Shown: positions 41,765-51,232 of the stretch, one piece after another
How the letters are laid out: each line of letters opens with the position of its first letter
Numbering within the stretch: position 1 is the first letter of the stretch
Source of the DNA: Parietichytrium sp. I65-24A
Lineage: Eukaryota > Sar > Bigyra > Thraustochytrida > Thraustochytriidae
Assembly: GCA_012862575.1 (NCBI GenBank)
Contig: BLSF01000024.1
Location: 64,843-128,842 of the forward strand
Direction: 5' to 3'
DNA length: 64,000 nucleotides
Program-made: the position numbers and the translations under genes
The notes under the pieces: generated by a model
Databases searched by the model: none
What the model saw: the letters and a program-made list of their open reading frames with translations, nothing else
What the model was told of the DNA's origin: nothing

Positions 41765-42850
41765 TTACACCTGGTACCCATAGGTTGGTTGCTGACCCCT
41801 TCTGTACTGGTCTTTGCTCTCCCATCCGTGGTTGTCACCTCGGTACTGAGTGACAACTTGGCCTGGGGGAGACTCAGAGCCACCAATTTTCTGGCCCCGT
41901 TTGTATGCAACAACTCCTGCGACTACGATCACCGCAGCAGCAACACCAGCAAAGACAGGTAAATTATTTGGGCTTGACGATGCGGTTTGGTCTGATGTGT
42001 CAGTTTCGCTTCCAGAACCAGTTCCAGAGTCAGAGCCAGTGTCACCGCCAGTGTTGTCACCAGCGTCACCGCCAGTGTCGCCACCAGTGTCACCGCCAGT
42101 GTCACCGCCGTTGTCGCCGCCAGTGTCACCGCCGTTGTCGCCGCCAGTGTCACCGCCGTTGTCGCCGCCAGTGCCACCCCCGGTGTCGCCGCCAGTGCCA
42201 CCCCCGGTGTCGCCGCCAGTACCACCACCAGCCTTTGCAACGACATTTACGTCCGCGCACGAATTGTAAAACTCGCCTTGATTAAACTCCCACCACCACA
42301 TGAATGTGTAGACGCCAGTCTGGAGATCGTCTGGGAGGGTAAACTCACCAAGACACTCTGCAGCATCAACATCAGCCTGGTTTGGGCTGCAGTTGCTGAA
42401 GGTCTTTTCGAGACCAGGATACTTGGCGATCCAGTCCGCCTTGCTGGTGATGTGGCTAAAGTCGTCTCCAGCGCCAGGAGCCCTAGAGATGAAGAGCTGC
42501 ACGCCGCGCTGGGTTCCAACAGTAGCGTGATTCTTGGCTGGCCAGCGCATGTTGACATTTTGACCGGCAGTCACGGTTCCCATCGAGTATGTCGCGTCAT
42601 ATCCGTCCGCAACATTGGCGTTGGGCTGCTGGCGAGGCCCGCACACGAGTCCGGCTGGAACATCTGCGCCTGGCCTCTGGTCCCAGCCGAGGTCCTGGGC
42701 AAAAGTTCCAGGCTGATTTTTAAAGTTGCGGCTGAAGCCATTGCATGTCTGCGTCGCAGCATTCCAGTCGAGGCAGTTGAGCCAGCTGTGCGCGTTGGCC
42801 GTGCTCGAGAGCGTGGCGAGGACGGAGAGTACAGCGATGGTGCGCTTCAT
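41765..42850 (-). CDS. Membrane-anchored LPMO-like protein 3
   Basis: 361 aa, ATG at 42850. Signal peptide (ends SSTANA), His21 mature N-terminus and His108 are as in copy 2. The catalytic domain differs from copy 2 by only a handful of residues (for example L to Q and L to F near residues 46-50, K to N near 98, N to D in SPNQADVDA). The linker is longer and less regular (TGGD, NGGD and TGGG units). The helix is AGVAAAVIVVAGVVAY, followed by KRGQ and a Gln/Tyr-rich tail. DNA similarity to copy 2 stops sharply at the start codon and at the linker. Confidence 0.83.
   Translation of the reverse strand: MKRTIAVLSVLATLSSTANAHSWLNCLDWNAATQTCNGFSRNFKNQPGTFAQDLGWDQRPGADVPAGLVCGPRQQPNANVADGYDATYSMGTVTAGQNVNMRWPAKNHATVGTQRGVQLFISRAPGAGDDFSHITSKADWIAKYPGLEKTFSNCSPNQADVDAAECLGEFTLPDDLQTGVYTFMWWWEFNQGEFYNSCADVNVVAKAGGGTGGDTGGGTGGDTGGGTGGDNGGDTGGDNGGDTGGDNGGDTGGDTGGDTGGDAGDNTGGDTGSDSGTGSGSETDTSDQTASSSPNNLPVFAGVAAAVIVVAGVVAYKRGQKIGGSESPPGQVVTQYRGDNHGWESKDQYRRGQQPTYGYQV
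42031..42222 (-). repeat. In-frame minisatellite encoding TGGD/NGGD linker units
   Basis: 12 bp units as in copy 2 but in different number and order, with Asn and Gly variants. The DNA similarity between copies 2 and 3 breaks down at this repeat. Confidence 0.85.
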
Positions 42851-45020
42851 CTTTACGGGGGCTCGTTATTTTGGTTTTGGTGTCTGTTCACTCGTATACC
42901 ACGGAAAGTGGCGAAGGCTCACTAGATCCGACTATACAGCTATTGTGATTCATTGACAATCAGGGAGTGCAACATTTACACTGTTGGGCTTTCTAGTCCC
43001 CTGCCAATCAAGGTCAGCCCTGGTGTCGATTGATGTTGCCAAGTGCCGCCAGCGTCGCCAGTGATTTGCGAACGAGAAATTAGAAGTGGGCTCTCGTAGT
43101 TAACAGCATTATCCGGCATATTCGACTGACTGCTTCACTTGCTTCTTTTCGACGGTCGAGATTGACATCCGTCGGAGGAGTTTCAGATGTTCAAAGTGTG
43201 AGAAGAAATGATATGTTATTGACGCGACTACAGTCAGTACCAGTTCAGAGCGGCTTTTCACTCCTCTGTCCGGCCCGGCGATGCACATCGGTTGCAGAGT
43301 ACTCGTACATTGATTGTGAATGAACAAGAGCCCCAGCAACCGTTGACCTTAAACACTTCAACGCTCGAAAGCATAAAGCTCAAGCTCCCTCTCTCTATGC
43401 TAGGACACCTCAAACACATTGCCTGAGACGGCAGTACACACTCTCGTCGCACACCCAAAAATTTGCGCTTTCTACTGTATCCATTAATAAAAGAGGATAG
43501 GACCTAGTCTGAATTAATCGTAATGCAGTAATGTCCAGAAAATGGACGCGTGACCGAAAATGGGAATGGGCCAAAAAAAGTAAAAACCCAAAGTAAACAG
43601 TGAAATCAAAGGAAAACAGCACTACGCAGAAGAGGATTGGCTTGTTGGGTCTAATTGCACTGTCGCGTCTCTGGTCCTGCAACCGCTGAGGGCCAGGAGC
43701 TGCGACCAGGTGTGTATGTGAAGATCTGTGCCTCTGCGCCTCTGTGCCACGCTAAGCTCGTCGGAGATCAAGGATATGCCGGCCCCTCTCCAAGTCCTGG
43801 CTTGGGCACAGGACCAACTTTATCATAAAAACAACTTTAATCAATTTTACAGAATTCAGTAAAAAGTGAAGTAGTTTAGGTAACGATGGCAGTCGGCGAG
43901 TTCGCACTGGCGCTGCGGTAGTGGCGCTACTCAAAAACAAGTAAAATCTGAGTCAAAAGTGTTCTTACGGCTCTCGCCAAATAGTCAGCCCTCAAGGAGG
44001 GATGGATTGAAGGAAGGAGGGAGGGAGGGAACTCGATTGTGAACTAGCTGCTGGTAGTGTGGCGAAGGGAGAGGCAAGGCCAATGTTGGCGTATCGAGAC
44101 ACACGCCCTCGGCCTCACTGGCAGTTGAGCTCCCATCAGTGATCCAGTGAATCCATCCACGATCCCCCGCCGGCATACATTTCTGAGCCATTCGGTGTTT
44201 AGACCAAGTGTGGCATTGACAAGCTTGGTGGTTTTGGCTGCGTTGGCTTATGCACAGATCTTGCGCCTTGGAGGCCGGCTCAATGGCTCGCCTTCCTTGA
44301 GCCCGCGAGGGGTGTTTTGGCCAACTGATTGCTATTGTTTTGCCACAAGAGTAATCGATTTTTTGGATTGAGAGTTTTGGTCGTGCTCGTGGAGCTCAAA
44401 TAAGCATCACTGACAGTCAACCAAGAGCTAATTCTCAGTATTGTTGTTGTGAAAGATACAGACAGTGCGCTAGTGGACGCCGTCCAAGCGCCATATTATG
44501 CTGCGCTACGAGTACGCAGTACCTTGATCGCGACCCTGGTCTCCCTGGTCAGCTTGACTTTGTGTGCAGTGTTTGTGTGTACCTGACTAGTCCTATGAGT
44601 ACCGCGACGCCAAAACGTAGGATCATGCTATCTGAAAGTTTTAGCCTCGCGCGCTTGCACAATTAATGCGATACAAGTCATTGGACTTTGAACTGCATAG
44701 CTCTTGGGAATGACTTTCCCTCTGCCAGGTATAGTACTAGTTCGTGCGCGTCTGCTCACGCGCCTTGTTCCTCCCCCGTAAGAAGAACTTTCTAGCTTCC
44801 CCTCCCTTCCTTCCGAAATGTGCTCTGCTGCAATTGGCTTCTTTTGGGGGACTTTGAATGAGAGTTGTCGAGGGCGACACTCTTGTTCTCGTTGCACCTA
44901 GGGTGAAAGAACGATTAATTACGCTTCGGCTACTTTAGCCCTGCTGGTGTAAAACGTTGAGTCTGTTGAGTCTCCACGACAAACCCGAATCAAGTTGAAT
45001 ACGCCTTGGCGGTTGCAGCG
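42851..45020. other. Divergent intergenic region between LPMO and GH5 genes, 2.2 kb
   Basis: It separates the minus-strand LPMO group from the plus-strand GH5 group and so contains both outer promoters. I find no gene, relic or tandem repeat beyond a short AGGG/AAGG stretch (about 44003-44030). Confidence 0.45.
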
Positions 45021-46682
45021 ATGATGACACGGAGGATTATATCAGCTCTTGCCATCTTGGCAGTGCTTCGCGAAACCGAGGCAGAATGCACGACAGGAAC
45101 CATCGATACCGGCACGGACTGCAGGACCACCCCAGATTGCTGCCCGACCGGAACTTCATGCTATGAAAAGAATGAGTACTGGGCTGGTTGCTTGGCCAGC
45201 TGCACAGCTGGAATGACCGACGATTACGACTCCAATCCGTGGGCTTGCACATTGCTGAGTGGAACGGGCACTGGTGGAGGCACTGGATCAGGAAGCTCCA
45301 TCCCGACAACTTGCACTGGGCTGGCAAGCTATACAGGGACTGCTGCGAGTGGCGAAGGGTTTGCCACCAAGCACGGCAAACTCACCTTGAGCGGTGTCCA
45401 GCTTGTCGATGCCAGCGGAACTGCGGTCCAGCTGCGCGGCATGAGCAGTCACGGAATTCATTGGTTTCCTACATGCTACAGCAAGGAGTCCATGCAATCT
45501 ATCGTGCAAAGCTGGGGAGTCAACCTCTGGCGAATTGCTATGTACATCGGCGAGGAAGGATACGCCACAGACGCCGCAACAAATAAAGCCCGCGTTATCG
45601 AGCAGGTGCAATGGGCCGAAGAGCTCGGAATTTACGCGATCATTGACTGGCACGTTCTCAGCCCTGGCGATCCAAACGCGTGGCTCGACTCTCAGGGAGC
45701 CAGCACCGGTCTTGCGATTGATTTTTGGAAAGAAATGGCGACCAAGTACAAGGACAAGTCCCACGTTCTCTATGAAATCGCGAATGAGCCGAACGCAGTG
45801 GAGTGGACTGCAGTTCGCGCGTACCATGACGCAGTGATCTCTGCGATTCGCGCAATCGATTCGAAGACCATCATTCTCGCAGGCACCACGAACTGGAGTC
45901 AGGACATTCATCTTGCCGCAGCCAACCCAGTCTCCAACCCAACAAATGTGATGTACTCGTTCCACTTTTATGCCGGATCTCACCTCGCTTTCCTTGCTCG
46001 TGTAAATGAGTACAAGACGAAGATCCCAATCTTCGTGACAGAGTGGGGCACTTCGGAGGCATCTGGAGACGGAGGCCCGTACTTGGACAACACTAAACAG
46101 TTCTTGGAAGCCTTCACCTCTGGCGGCGTGCTTCTCAGCTGGGCTCAGTGGTCTTTGGCCGACAAGAACGAGATAAGCGCCGCCCTGACTGAAGGTGCAT
46201 GCGCAGCAAAGACATGGGATTCAACCACATGCTCTGGAACCTACGTCAAGAGTTGGCTTCGAGTCGCTGCAGCTGCTGATGGCACAGGGACTGGAGGCGG
46301 TGATGACGGCGGTGATGACGGTGGTGATGACGATGGTGGCACCGGAGGCGATGGAGGCGGTGGTGATACCGGAGGCGATGGCGACGGTGGTGACACTGGC
46401 GATGATGATACTGGCGATGATGATACTGGCGATGGTGACACTGGCGATGATGACACTGGCGATGATGACACTGGCGATGGCACGGGAGACAGTGGCAACA
46501 CTGGCAGCACAGGAGGAAGCAGCTCTGATAGCCAGGAGTCCTCCAGCAACAGCACAATTGCTATCTTTGCAGGAGTTGGCGCAGCCGCAGTCATTCTTGT
46601 TTCCTTTTTTGCATATCGCCGTGGAAAACAAGCTCGTTTGGCGTTTGAGCAAAAACAGGTGACAAGCGCCCCAAGCTACTAA
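45021..46682 (+). CDS. Membrane-anchored GH5 endoglucanase-like protein with CBM1-like module, copy 1
   Basis: 553 aa; the start is the ATG at 45021 (MMTRR...), with a signal peptide ending RETEA. A cysteine-rich module (about 23-78) contains CCPTGTSCYEKNEYWAGCL, which resembles the Cys and aromatic spacing of fungal-type CBM1 cellulose-binding modules. A Gly/Ser linker follows, then a GH5 (beta/alpha)8 domain (about 95-410). The acid/base is Glu256 in IANEP and the nucleophile is Glu341 in VTEWG; both are intact. The NEP and TEWG context fits subfamily GH5_2-like endo-beta-1,4-glucanases. A strongly acidic GDDDTGDD linker leads to a membrane helix (IFAGVGAAAVILVSFFAY), RRGK and a tail containing QKQVTSAPSY. 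Role inferred: cellulose or beta-glucan cleavage at the cell surface. Confidence 0.9.
   Translation: MMTRRIISALAILAVLRETEAECTTGTIDTGTDCRTTPDCCPTGTSCYEKNEYWAGCLASCTAGMTDDYDSNPWACTLLSGTGTGGGTGSGSSIPTTCTGLASYTGTAASGEGFATKHGKLTLSGVQLVDASGTAVQLRGMSSHGIHWFPTCYSKESMQSIVQSWGVNLWRIAMYIGEEGYATDAATNKARVIEQVQWAEELGIYAIIDWHVLSPGDPNAWLDSQGASTGLAIDFWKEMATKYKDKSHVLYEIANEPNAVEWTAVRAYHDAVISAIRAIDSKTIILAGTTNWSQDIHLAAANPVSNPTNVMYSFHFYAGSHLAFLARVNEYKTKIPIFVTEWGTSEASGDGGPYLDNTKQFLEAFTSGGVLLSWAQWSLADKNEISAALTEGACAAKTWDSTTCSGTYVKSWLRVAAAADGTGTGGGDDGGDDGGDDDGGTGGDGGGGDTGGDGDGGDTGDDDTGDDDTGDGDTGDDDTGDDDTGDGTGDSGNTGSTGGSSSDSQESSSNSTIAIFAGVGAAAVILVSFFAYRRGKQARLAFEQKQVTSAPSY
46290..46500 (+). repeat. In-frame repeat encoding acidic GDDDTGDD linker of GH5 copy 1
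   Basis: GATGATGATACTGGC-type units encode an Asp/Gly/Thr linker. It is more acidic than the TGGD linkers of the LPMO-like genes. Confidence 0.85.
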
Positions 46683-48008
46683 ACGTTCCTTTTCCATGCC
46701 GCCAGTCGTTTCGCGTCGGTGAAAACGTAGCTAATGATTTACTTGAGTATTGTAAAATTATATTTCTTTCAGAACCCAAAAAAACTTTTAGAGTTACGTG
46801 TTCGCCGAACCCTTCCACGCTTGTGGTCCGGCAAATATCGGCAATTGCTTTTCTCTGGCCCTCACAGACAAAGCATACAGCCGCGGTTGCGGTTGGCGGC
46901 ATCTGTTCTAACAGATATGCATCATCTTGCTTCCAAAAATACATGTTTCCTCTCGCAATAACGGGCTGTCCAGCACCGCCAAAATGAGCCCTGTATCTCT
47001 TTATAAATAAATTTTTCATGTCGCGGTCTGCCCTGGAGAGCATATAGATAGGCCGTCGCAGCTTGCTAAGTGACGACCGCCGTCGAGGAACTATTGCGAG
47101 AGCTGATAACAACCCACTTATAGTACCGGTACTGTACCAAAAACACAACATTGAACTTTTTCAACCCGACCTGGGCGGAGACTCACCGCTGGAGTCACTC
47201 GCGACTGGCCGGCTATTTCCAAGGTATTCAGATCTCCTCGATGCAAGCCATCACTCCCGACATCTCCCGCCGCCCCGTTGCGACGACTCCCCTACCGATT
47301 CCGAGAGAAAAGAGGATTCCATGATGAAGATAATCCCGAGACTTGCGTGTGTTGCTCGGCAACAAGCAACAAAAGATCTCACATGTCAACAATCAACCAT
47401 CAACAACCAGACGAGAAACCACCCTCTCCTCTTTTGCACAACTTGGTCTCGTGTCAACTTTTATACTCTTGCGCTAACCGTGGCAACGCTTTACCAATGC
47501 ATAGATTGCATTGATTGCATAGACCAACCAAGGGCGGAAAAAGTGGTGCACACGGTGGCTTGCCGAGTGGCGAATAGGCAAAGCGCTATGTGAGCGAGCG
47601 CAACGTTGTGAACTTCCATTACACGGTTAACTGTTCTTAGATGAGTCGACTGAGCTGTGGCGAATGTATAACTTTGTGTGAAGAGCAGTTGGATTTGCAA
47701 GATTGTCCTGACTTGCGCTGTCTCTGCCCAGCCCAAACTACTCAACAGCGGCTTTGCCTGCAAAGCTCTTTGCTAGATCGGTGTTGGTGGCAGTGCTGGT
47801 GGTAGACCAGTGCCCTCGCCTGCTTGGCGCAAGTTTGGTTTGGACGGCCTTGAGCTCGTACAGCCTCGAATTGTCAACGTACCCAGCTTCTCTCGCACCT
47901 CTCAAGCTCCGTTTTGCACGTGCAAAGCGCAGAGTGCCAAGCGGACGGCGAGGTTTCGGACTTGTGGAGTCGCGACCCTTAATTCTGCAAGGAAAAAAGG
48001 CAGGAAGG
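46683..48008. other. Intergenic, 1.3 kb
   Basis: Spacer between the two GH5 genes. A minus-strand frame (46591-47151, 186 codons) overlaps the end of GH5 copy 1 and has no recognisable motif. No tandem repeat is seen. Confidence 0.45.
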
Positions 48009-49508
48009 ATGGCCCGGAAATTGGTGACCGGGGCGCTTGGCATGCTCTGGTTGGCTGCAGTTGCTGAAGCAGAATGCACGACAGGGACCATCGATACCGG
48101 CACGGACTGCAGGGAAACCCCCGATTGCTGCCCGACCGGAAAAACGTGCTACGAAAAGAATGAGTACTGGGCCGGGTGCTTGGACAGCTGCACAGTTGGA
48201 ATGACCGACGATTATGACTCCAATCCGTGGGCTTGCACTGTTTTGAGCAGCACAGGGGGAGATACTGGCGGAGACAGTGGTGGCGACACTGGATCAGGAG
48301 GTTCCATTCCGACAACTTGCACTGGGCTGGCAAGCTATACAGGGACTGCTGCGAGTGGCGAAGGGTTTGCCACCAAGCACGGCAAACTCACCTTGAGCGG
48401 TGTCCAGCTTGTCGATGCCAGCGGAACTGCAATTCAGCTGCGCGGCATGAGCAGTCACGGAATCCACTGGTTTCCTACATGCTACAGCAAGGAATCCATG
48501 CAATCTATCGTGCAAAATTGGGGAGTCAACCTCTGGCGAATTGCTATGTACGTTGGCGAGAACGGATACGCCACAGACGCCGCAACAAATAAAGCCCGCG
48601 TTATCGAGCAGGTGCAATGGGCCGAAGAGCTCGGAATTTACGCGATCATTGACTGGCACGTTCTCACCCCTGGCGATCCAAACGCGTGGCTCGACTCTCA
48701 AGGAGGCAGCACCGGTCTTGCGATTGATTTTTGGAAAGAAATGGCGACCAAGTACAAGGATAAGAGCCACGTGTTTTACGAAATCGCGAATGAGCCGAAC
48801 GGAGTGGAGTGGACTGCAGTTCGCGCGTACCATAACGCAGTGATCTCTGCGATTCGGGCAATCGATTCAAAGACCATCATTCTCGCAGGCACCACGAACT
48901 GGAGTCAGGACATTCATCTTGCCGCAGCCAACCCAGTCTCCAACCCAACAAATGTGATGTACTCGTTCCACTTTTATGCTGGGACCCACATGTCGCTTCT
49001 TGCTCGTGTAAATGAGTACAAGACACAGATCCCAATCTTCGTGACGGAGTGGGGCACTTCGGAGGCATCTGGAGACGGAGGCCCGTACTTGGACAACACC
49101 AAATTGTTTCTGGACGAGTTCACGGCTGACGGAATTTTGATTAGCTGGGCTCAGTGGTCTTTGGCAGATAAGAACGAGATTAGTGCCGCCCTGACCGAAG
49201 GAGCCTGCACTTCCAAATCCTGGAGCTCAACGACATGCTCTGGAACCTACGTCAAGAGCTGGCTGCAAGTTTCAGCAGCTGCTGATGGAGACGGGAGTGG
49301 AACCGGAACCGGAACCGGGAGCGGGAGCGGATCGGGTTCCGACGATGACAAGTTGATTCTTGGCGAAGATCCTACAACGTTTGGAATTCTAGTTGGAGTA
49401 GGAGCTGCCTGCTTGATCTTTGTTACCTACTTTGCGTATCGCCGTGGTGTCGCCTCTTCACAAGCGAATTCCCCACAGAAGCAAGTGTCGAATTACCAGA
49501 CTTACTAA
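48009..49508 (+). CDS. Membrane-anchored GH5 endoglucanase-like protein with CBM1-like module, copy 2
   Basis: 499 aa from the ATG at 48009, chosen because it begins a signal peptide (MARKLVTGALGMLWLAAVAEA); the frame extends upstream without such features. The layout is the same as copy 1: CBM1-like module (CCPTGKTCYEKNEYWAGCL), GGDTGGDSGGD linker, and a GH5 domain with acid/base Glu262 (NEP) and nucleophile Glu347 (TEWG). Catalytic DNA is nearly identical to copy 1, but the signal peptide, both linkers and the anchor differ. A GT/GS linker, a helix (FGILVGVGAACLIFVTYFAY), RRGV and a tail with QKQVSNYQTY complete it. Its last ~175 coding bases are repeated after the N at 49585. Confidence 0.9.
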   Translation: MARKLVTGALGMLWLAAVAEAECTTGTIDTGTDCRETPDCCPTGKTCYEKNEYWAGCLDSCTVGMTDDYDSNPWACTVLSSTGGDTGGDSGGDTGSGGSIPTTCTGLASYTGTAASGEGFATKHGKLTLSGVQLVDASGTAIQLRGMSSHGIHWFPTCYSKESMQSIVQNWGVNLWRIAMYVGENGYATDAATNKARVIEQVQWAEELGIYAIIDWHVLTPGDPNAWLDSQGGSTGLAIDFWKEMATKYKDKSHVFYEIANEPNGVEWTAVRAYHNAVISAIRAIDSKTIILAGTTNWSQDIHLAAANPVSNPTNVMYSFHFYAGTHMSLLARVNEYKTQIPIFVTEWGTSEASGDGGPYLDNTKLFLDEFTADGILISWAQWSLADKNEISAALTEGACTSKSWSSTTCSGTYVKSWLQVSAAADGDGSGTGTGTGSGSGSGSDDDKLILGEDPTTFGILVGVGAACLIFVTYFAYRRGVASSQANSPQKQVSNYQTY

Positions 49509-49584
49509 ACGACTTGTTTGAAGTAAAATTTAACTCGATTTTATTTTCCAGCCTTTTCGCAGTTCTTTGGCAATAGTAGACGTT
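49334..49584. repeat. Left copy of an exact-length 251 bp duplication flanking an N
   Basis: The 3' end of GH5 copy 2 plus its 3' flank; it matches 49586-49836 base for base except for two substitutions that I can see. Confidence 0.92.
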
Positions 49585-49585
49585 N
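49585..49585. other. Single N at an apparent contig join
   Basis: It separates two head-to-tail 251 bp copies. The left copy ends and the right copy begins exactly at the N, as expected when overlapping contig ends are joined instead of merged. Confidence 0.92.
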
Positions 49586-49836
49586 GGGTTCCGACGATGA
49601 CAACTTGATTCTTGGCGAAGATCCTACAACGTTTGGAATTCTAGTTGGAGTAGGAGCTGCCTGCTTGATCTTTGTTACCTACTTTGCGTATCGCCGTGGT
49701 GTCGCCTCTTCACAAGTGAATTCCCCACAGAAGCAAGTGTCGAATTACCAGACTTACTAAACGACTTGTTTGAAGTAAAATTTAACTCGATTTTATTTTC
49801 CAGCCTTTTCGCAGTTCTTTGGCAATAGTAGACGTT
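49586..49836. repeat. Right copy of the 251 bp duplication (not a separate gene)
   Basis: It repeats the GH5 copy 2 anchor, tail, stop and 3' flank without any upstream coding region. It should be treated as overlap, not as a gene fragment. Confidence 0.9.
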
Positions 49837-50761
49837 GAATCTGACTTGATTTGCATTTAAGAAAAACATCAACGCTCTGACTTATTGCCTACGCAATGGA
49901 AGCATCGGTCTTTGAACTCAAGGAAAAGTTATTTGAATGCGACTGGTACCTAAAAGTGTATTACGCATACACAATGTAATTGATTGCATCACTGAACCGA
50001 CAACGGTGTTTTTATGGAGCGTACGCGCGTGAGCGTTTCTTTTGATTAGGGCTAGCCCAGGGTCAGGCAAAGTGATCTTTGGGTTTGCGTCAAATTGCGC
50101 CAAGATCGACCCACATGCGCTCATGTTCGAACGTGCAATAGCTAGACCTAACGAAGGTATCAAGTGGGAGTTTCCAACTCGCGAGTGACTGGGAGCCAGC
50201 CTACCTCTCCATCTCATGCCGACCTGGGCGACACGTCCCTGTAATGCATGGACTCCTCGAAACGCGGGCTACTTGCTCTAAAACACATCAGATACTACGC
50301 ATATTGCAAGTCCTCCCATCTATCTCTCCCAACTCGCAATTGGACTTGCGCCGCAATTTTTTCGCTACGAGTTTCGCACCATGCTATCCCTCAGCTACCA
50401 ACAAATATAGGAACTTCGCCTGGCAAGAGTGTGCGACTTGCAGAGCCGGCTTGCGCCACAAATGCAGTGCCTCGCATTGAGGACAGAAGAGTAGACGCTC
50501 GAAAGTTCGAGGATGTATCGGCTGAGAGCGGGTCTGAGAGAGTCGTTGCTCGATGTAGCGTGGAAAGTGTATTAACTTACTCGTTGTCAGCAGTTGGCAG
50601 TCGGCAGTCGGCAGTCAAGAGACACTATGCAGTGTCAGTGGTCATTATCGAGCAAGTCATAATGTTTGCGCCTGCTGTCGCAGTAGCTGCCGAGGAGGTT
50701 GGAGCGGAAAAGCGTTGGGCAGCTCTTGCAATCACCAAATTGGAGCGTTTTGAAATCGACT
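49837..50761. other. Intergenic, 0.9 kb
   Basis: Apart from a CAGTCGGCAGT repeat at about 50590-50612, I see nothing. It is presumably the promoter of the small surface-protein gene. Confidence 0.45.
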
Positions 50762-51232
50762 ATGTGGTTGTCAGTGCAACTCTGCTTGGCCGGCGTTCTC
50801 GCGGCTGGTTTTGCCGCTGCCTTGCAGGTGGGGCTGGATGCGGATACTGAGTTGGCATTAAACATGTACGGCTGGCAAGCCGGCGAGTCCACGCAAGAAT
50901 TAAACAGCATCGATTTTAATGAGACAGAGGGATGCAGCAGTTGTGGGCAGCGAAATGCATTGGTTCACGTGCAGCTATACCCTACAAGCATGTGGGAAAG
51001 CGCGGAAGTTTCAGTCTCACTCGATAAGACGCAGATGATGCATCAACAATTCTTGATAGAGAGTTTGAAGGAAACCGGAGTTTGCCGAAGCGCACAAGTC
51101 GGGGGATTGACTCAGATGGCTGCTTCAAGATCTCTCGAAAGTGCAGTATTTACGAGCGGGGGCAACTCCTCTGAGGCAGTGTTTGTTCCTACTGTTGTGA
51201 TTCTTTTAGCAATCGTGATCTGCGTTGCTTGA
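50762..51232 (+). CDS. Small secreted protein with GPI-like C-terminus
   Basis: 156 aa from the ATG at 50762, which starts a signal peptide (MWLSVQLCLAGVLAAGFAAA); the frame upstream lacks such features. The mature part has few cysteines (CSSCGQ and one near GVCRS) and no recognised domain. The last ~20 residues are hydrophobic right up to the stop (VFVPTVVILLAIVICVA) and follow a small-residue patch (GGNSSEA). This is the pattern of a GPI-attachment signal, without the basic tail of the neighbouring enzymes. It lies just downstream of the surface CAZyme cluster, so it may be another surface component. Function unknown. Confidence 0.6.
   Translation: MWLSVQLCLAGVLAAGFAAALQVGLDADTELALNMYGWQAGESTQELNSIDFNETEGCSSCGQRNALVHVQLYPTSMWESAEVSVSLDKTQMMHQQFLIESLKETGVCRSAQVGGLTQMAASRSLESAVFTSGGNSSEAVFVPTVVILLAIVICVA

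Noticed and set aside
46591-47151. 186-codon minus-strand frame overlapping the 3' end of GH5 copy 1
   Set aside because: It runs 92 bases into a confident gene on the other strand, has no motif or signal and has no sign of promoter or splice structure. Transcript data would be needed to accept it.
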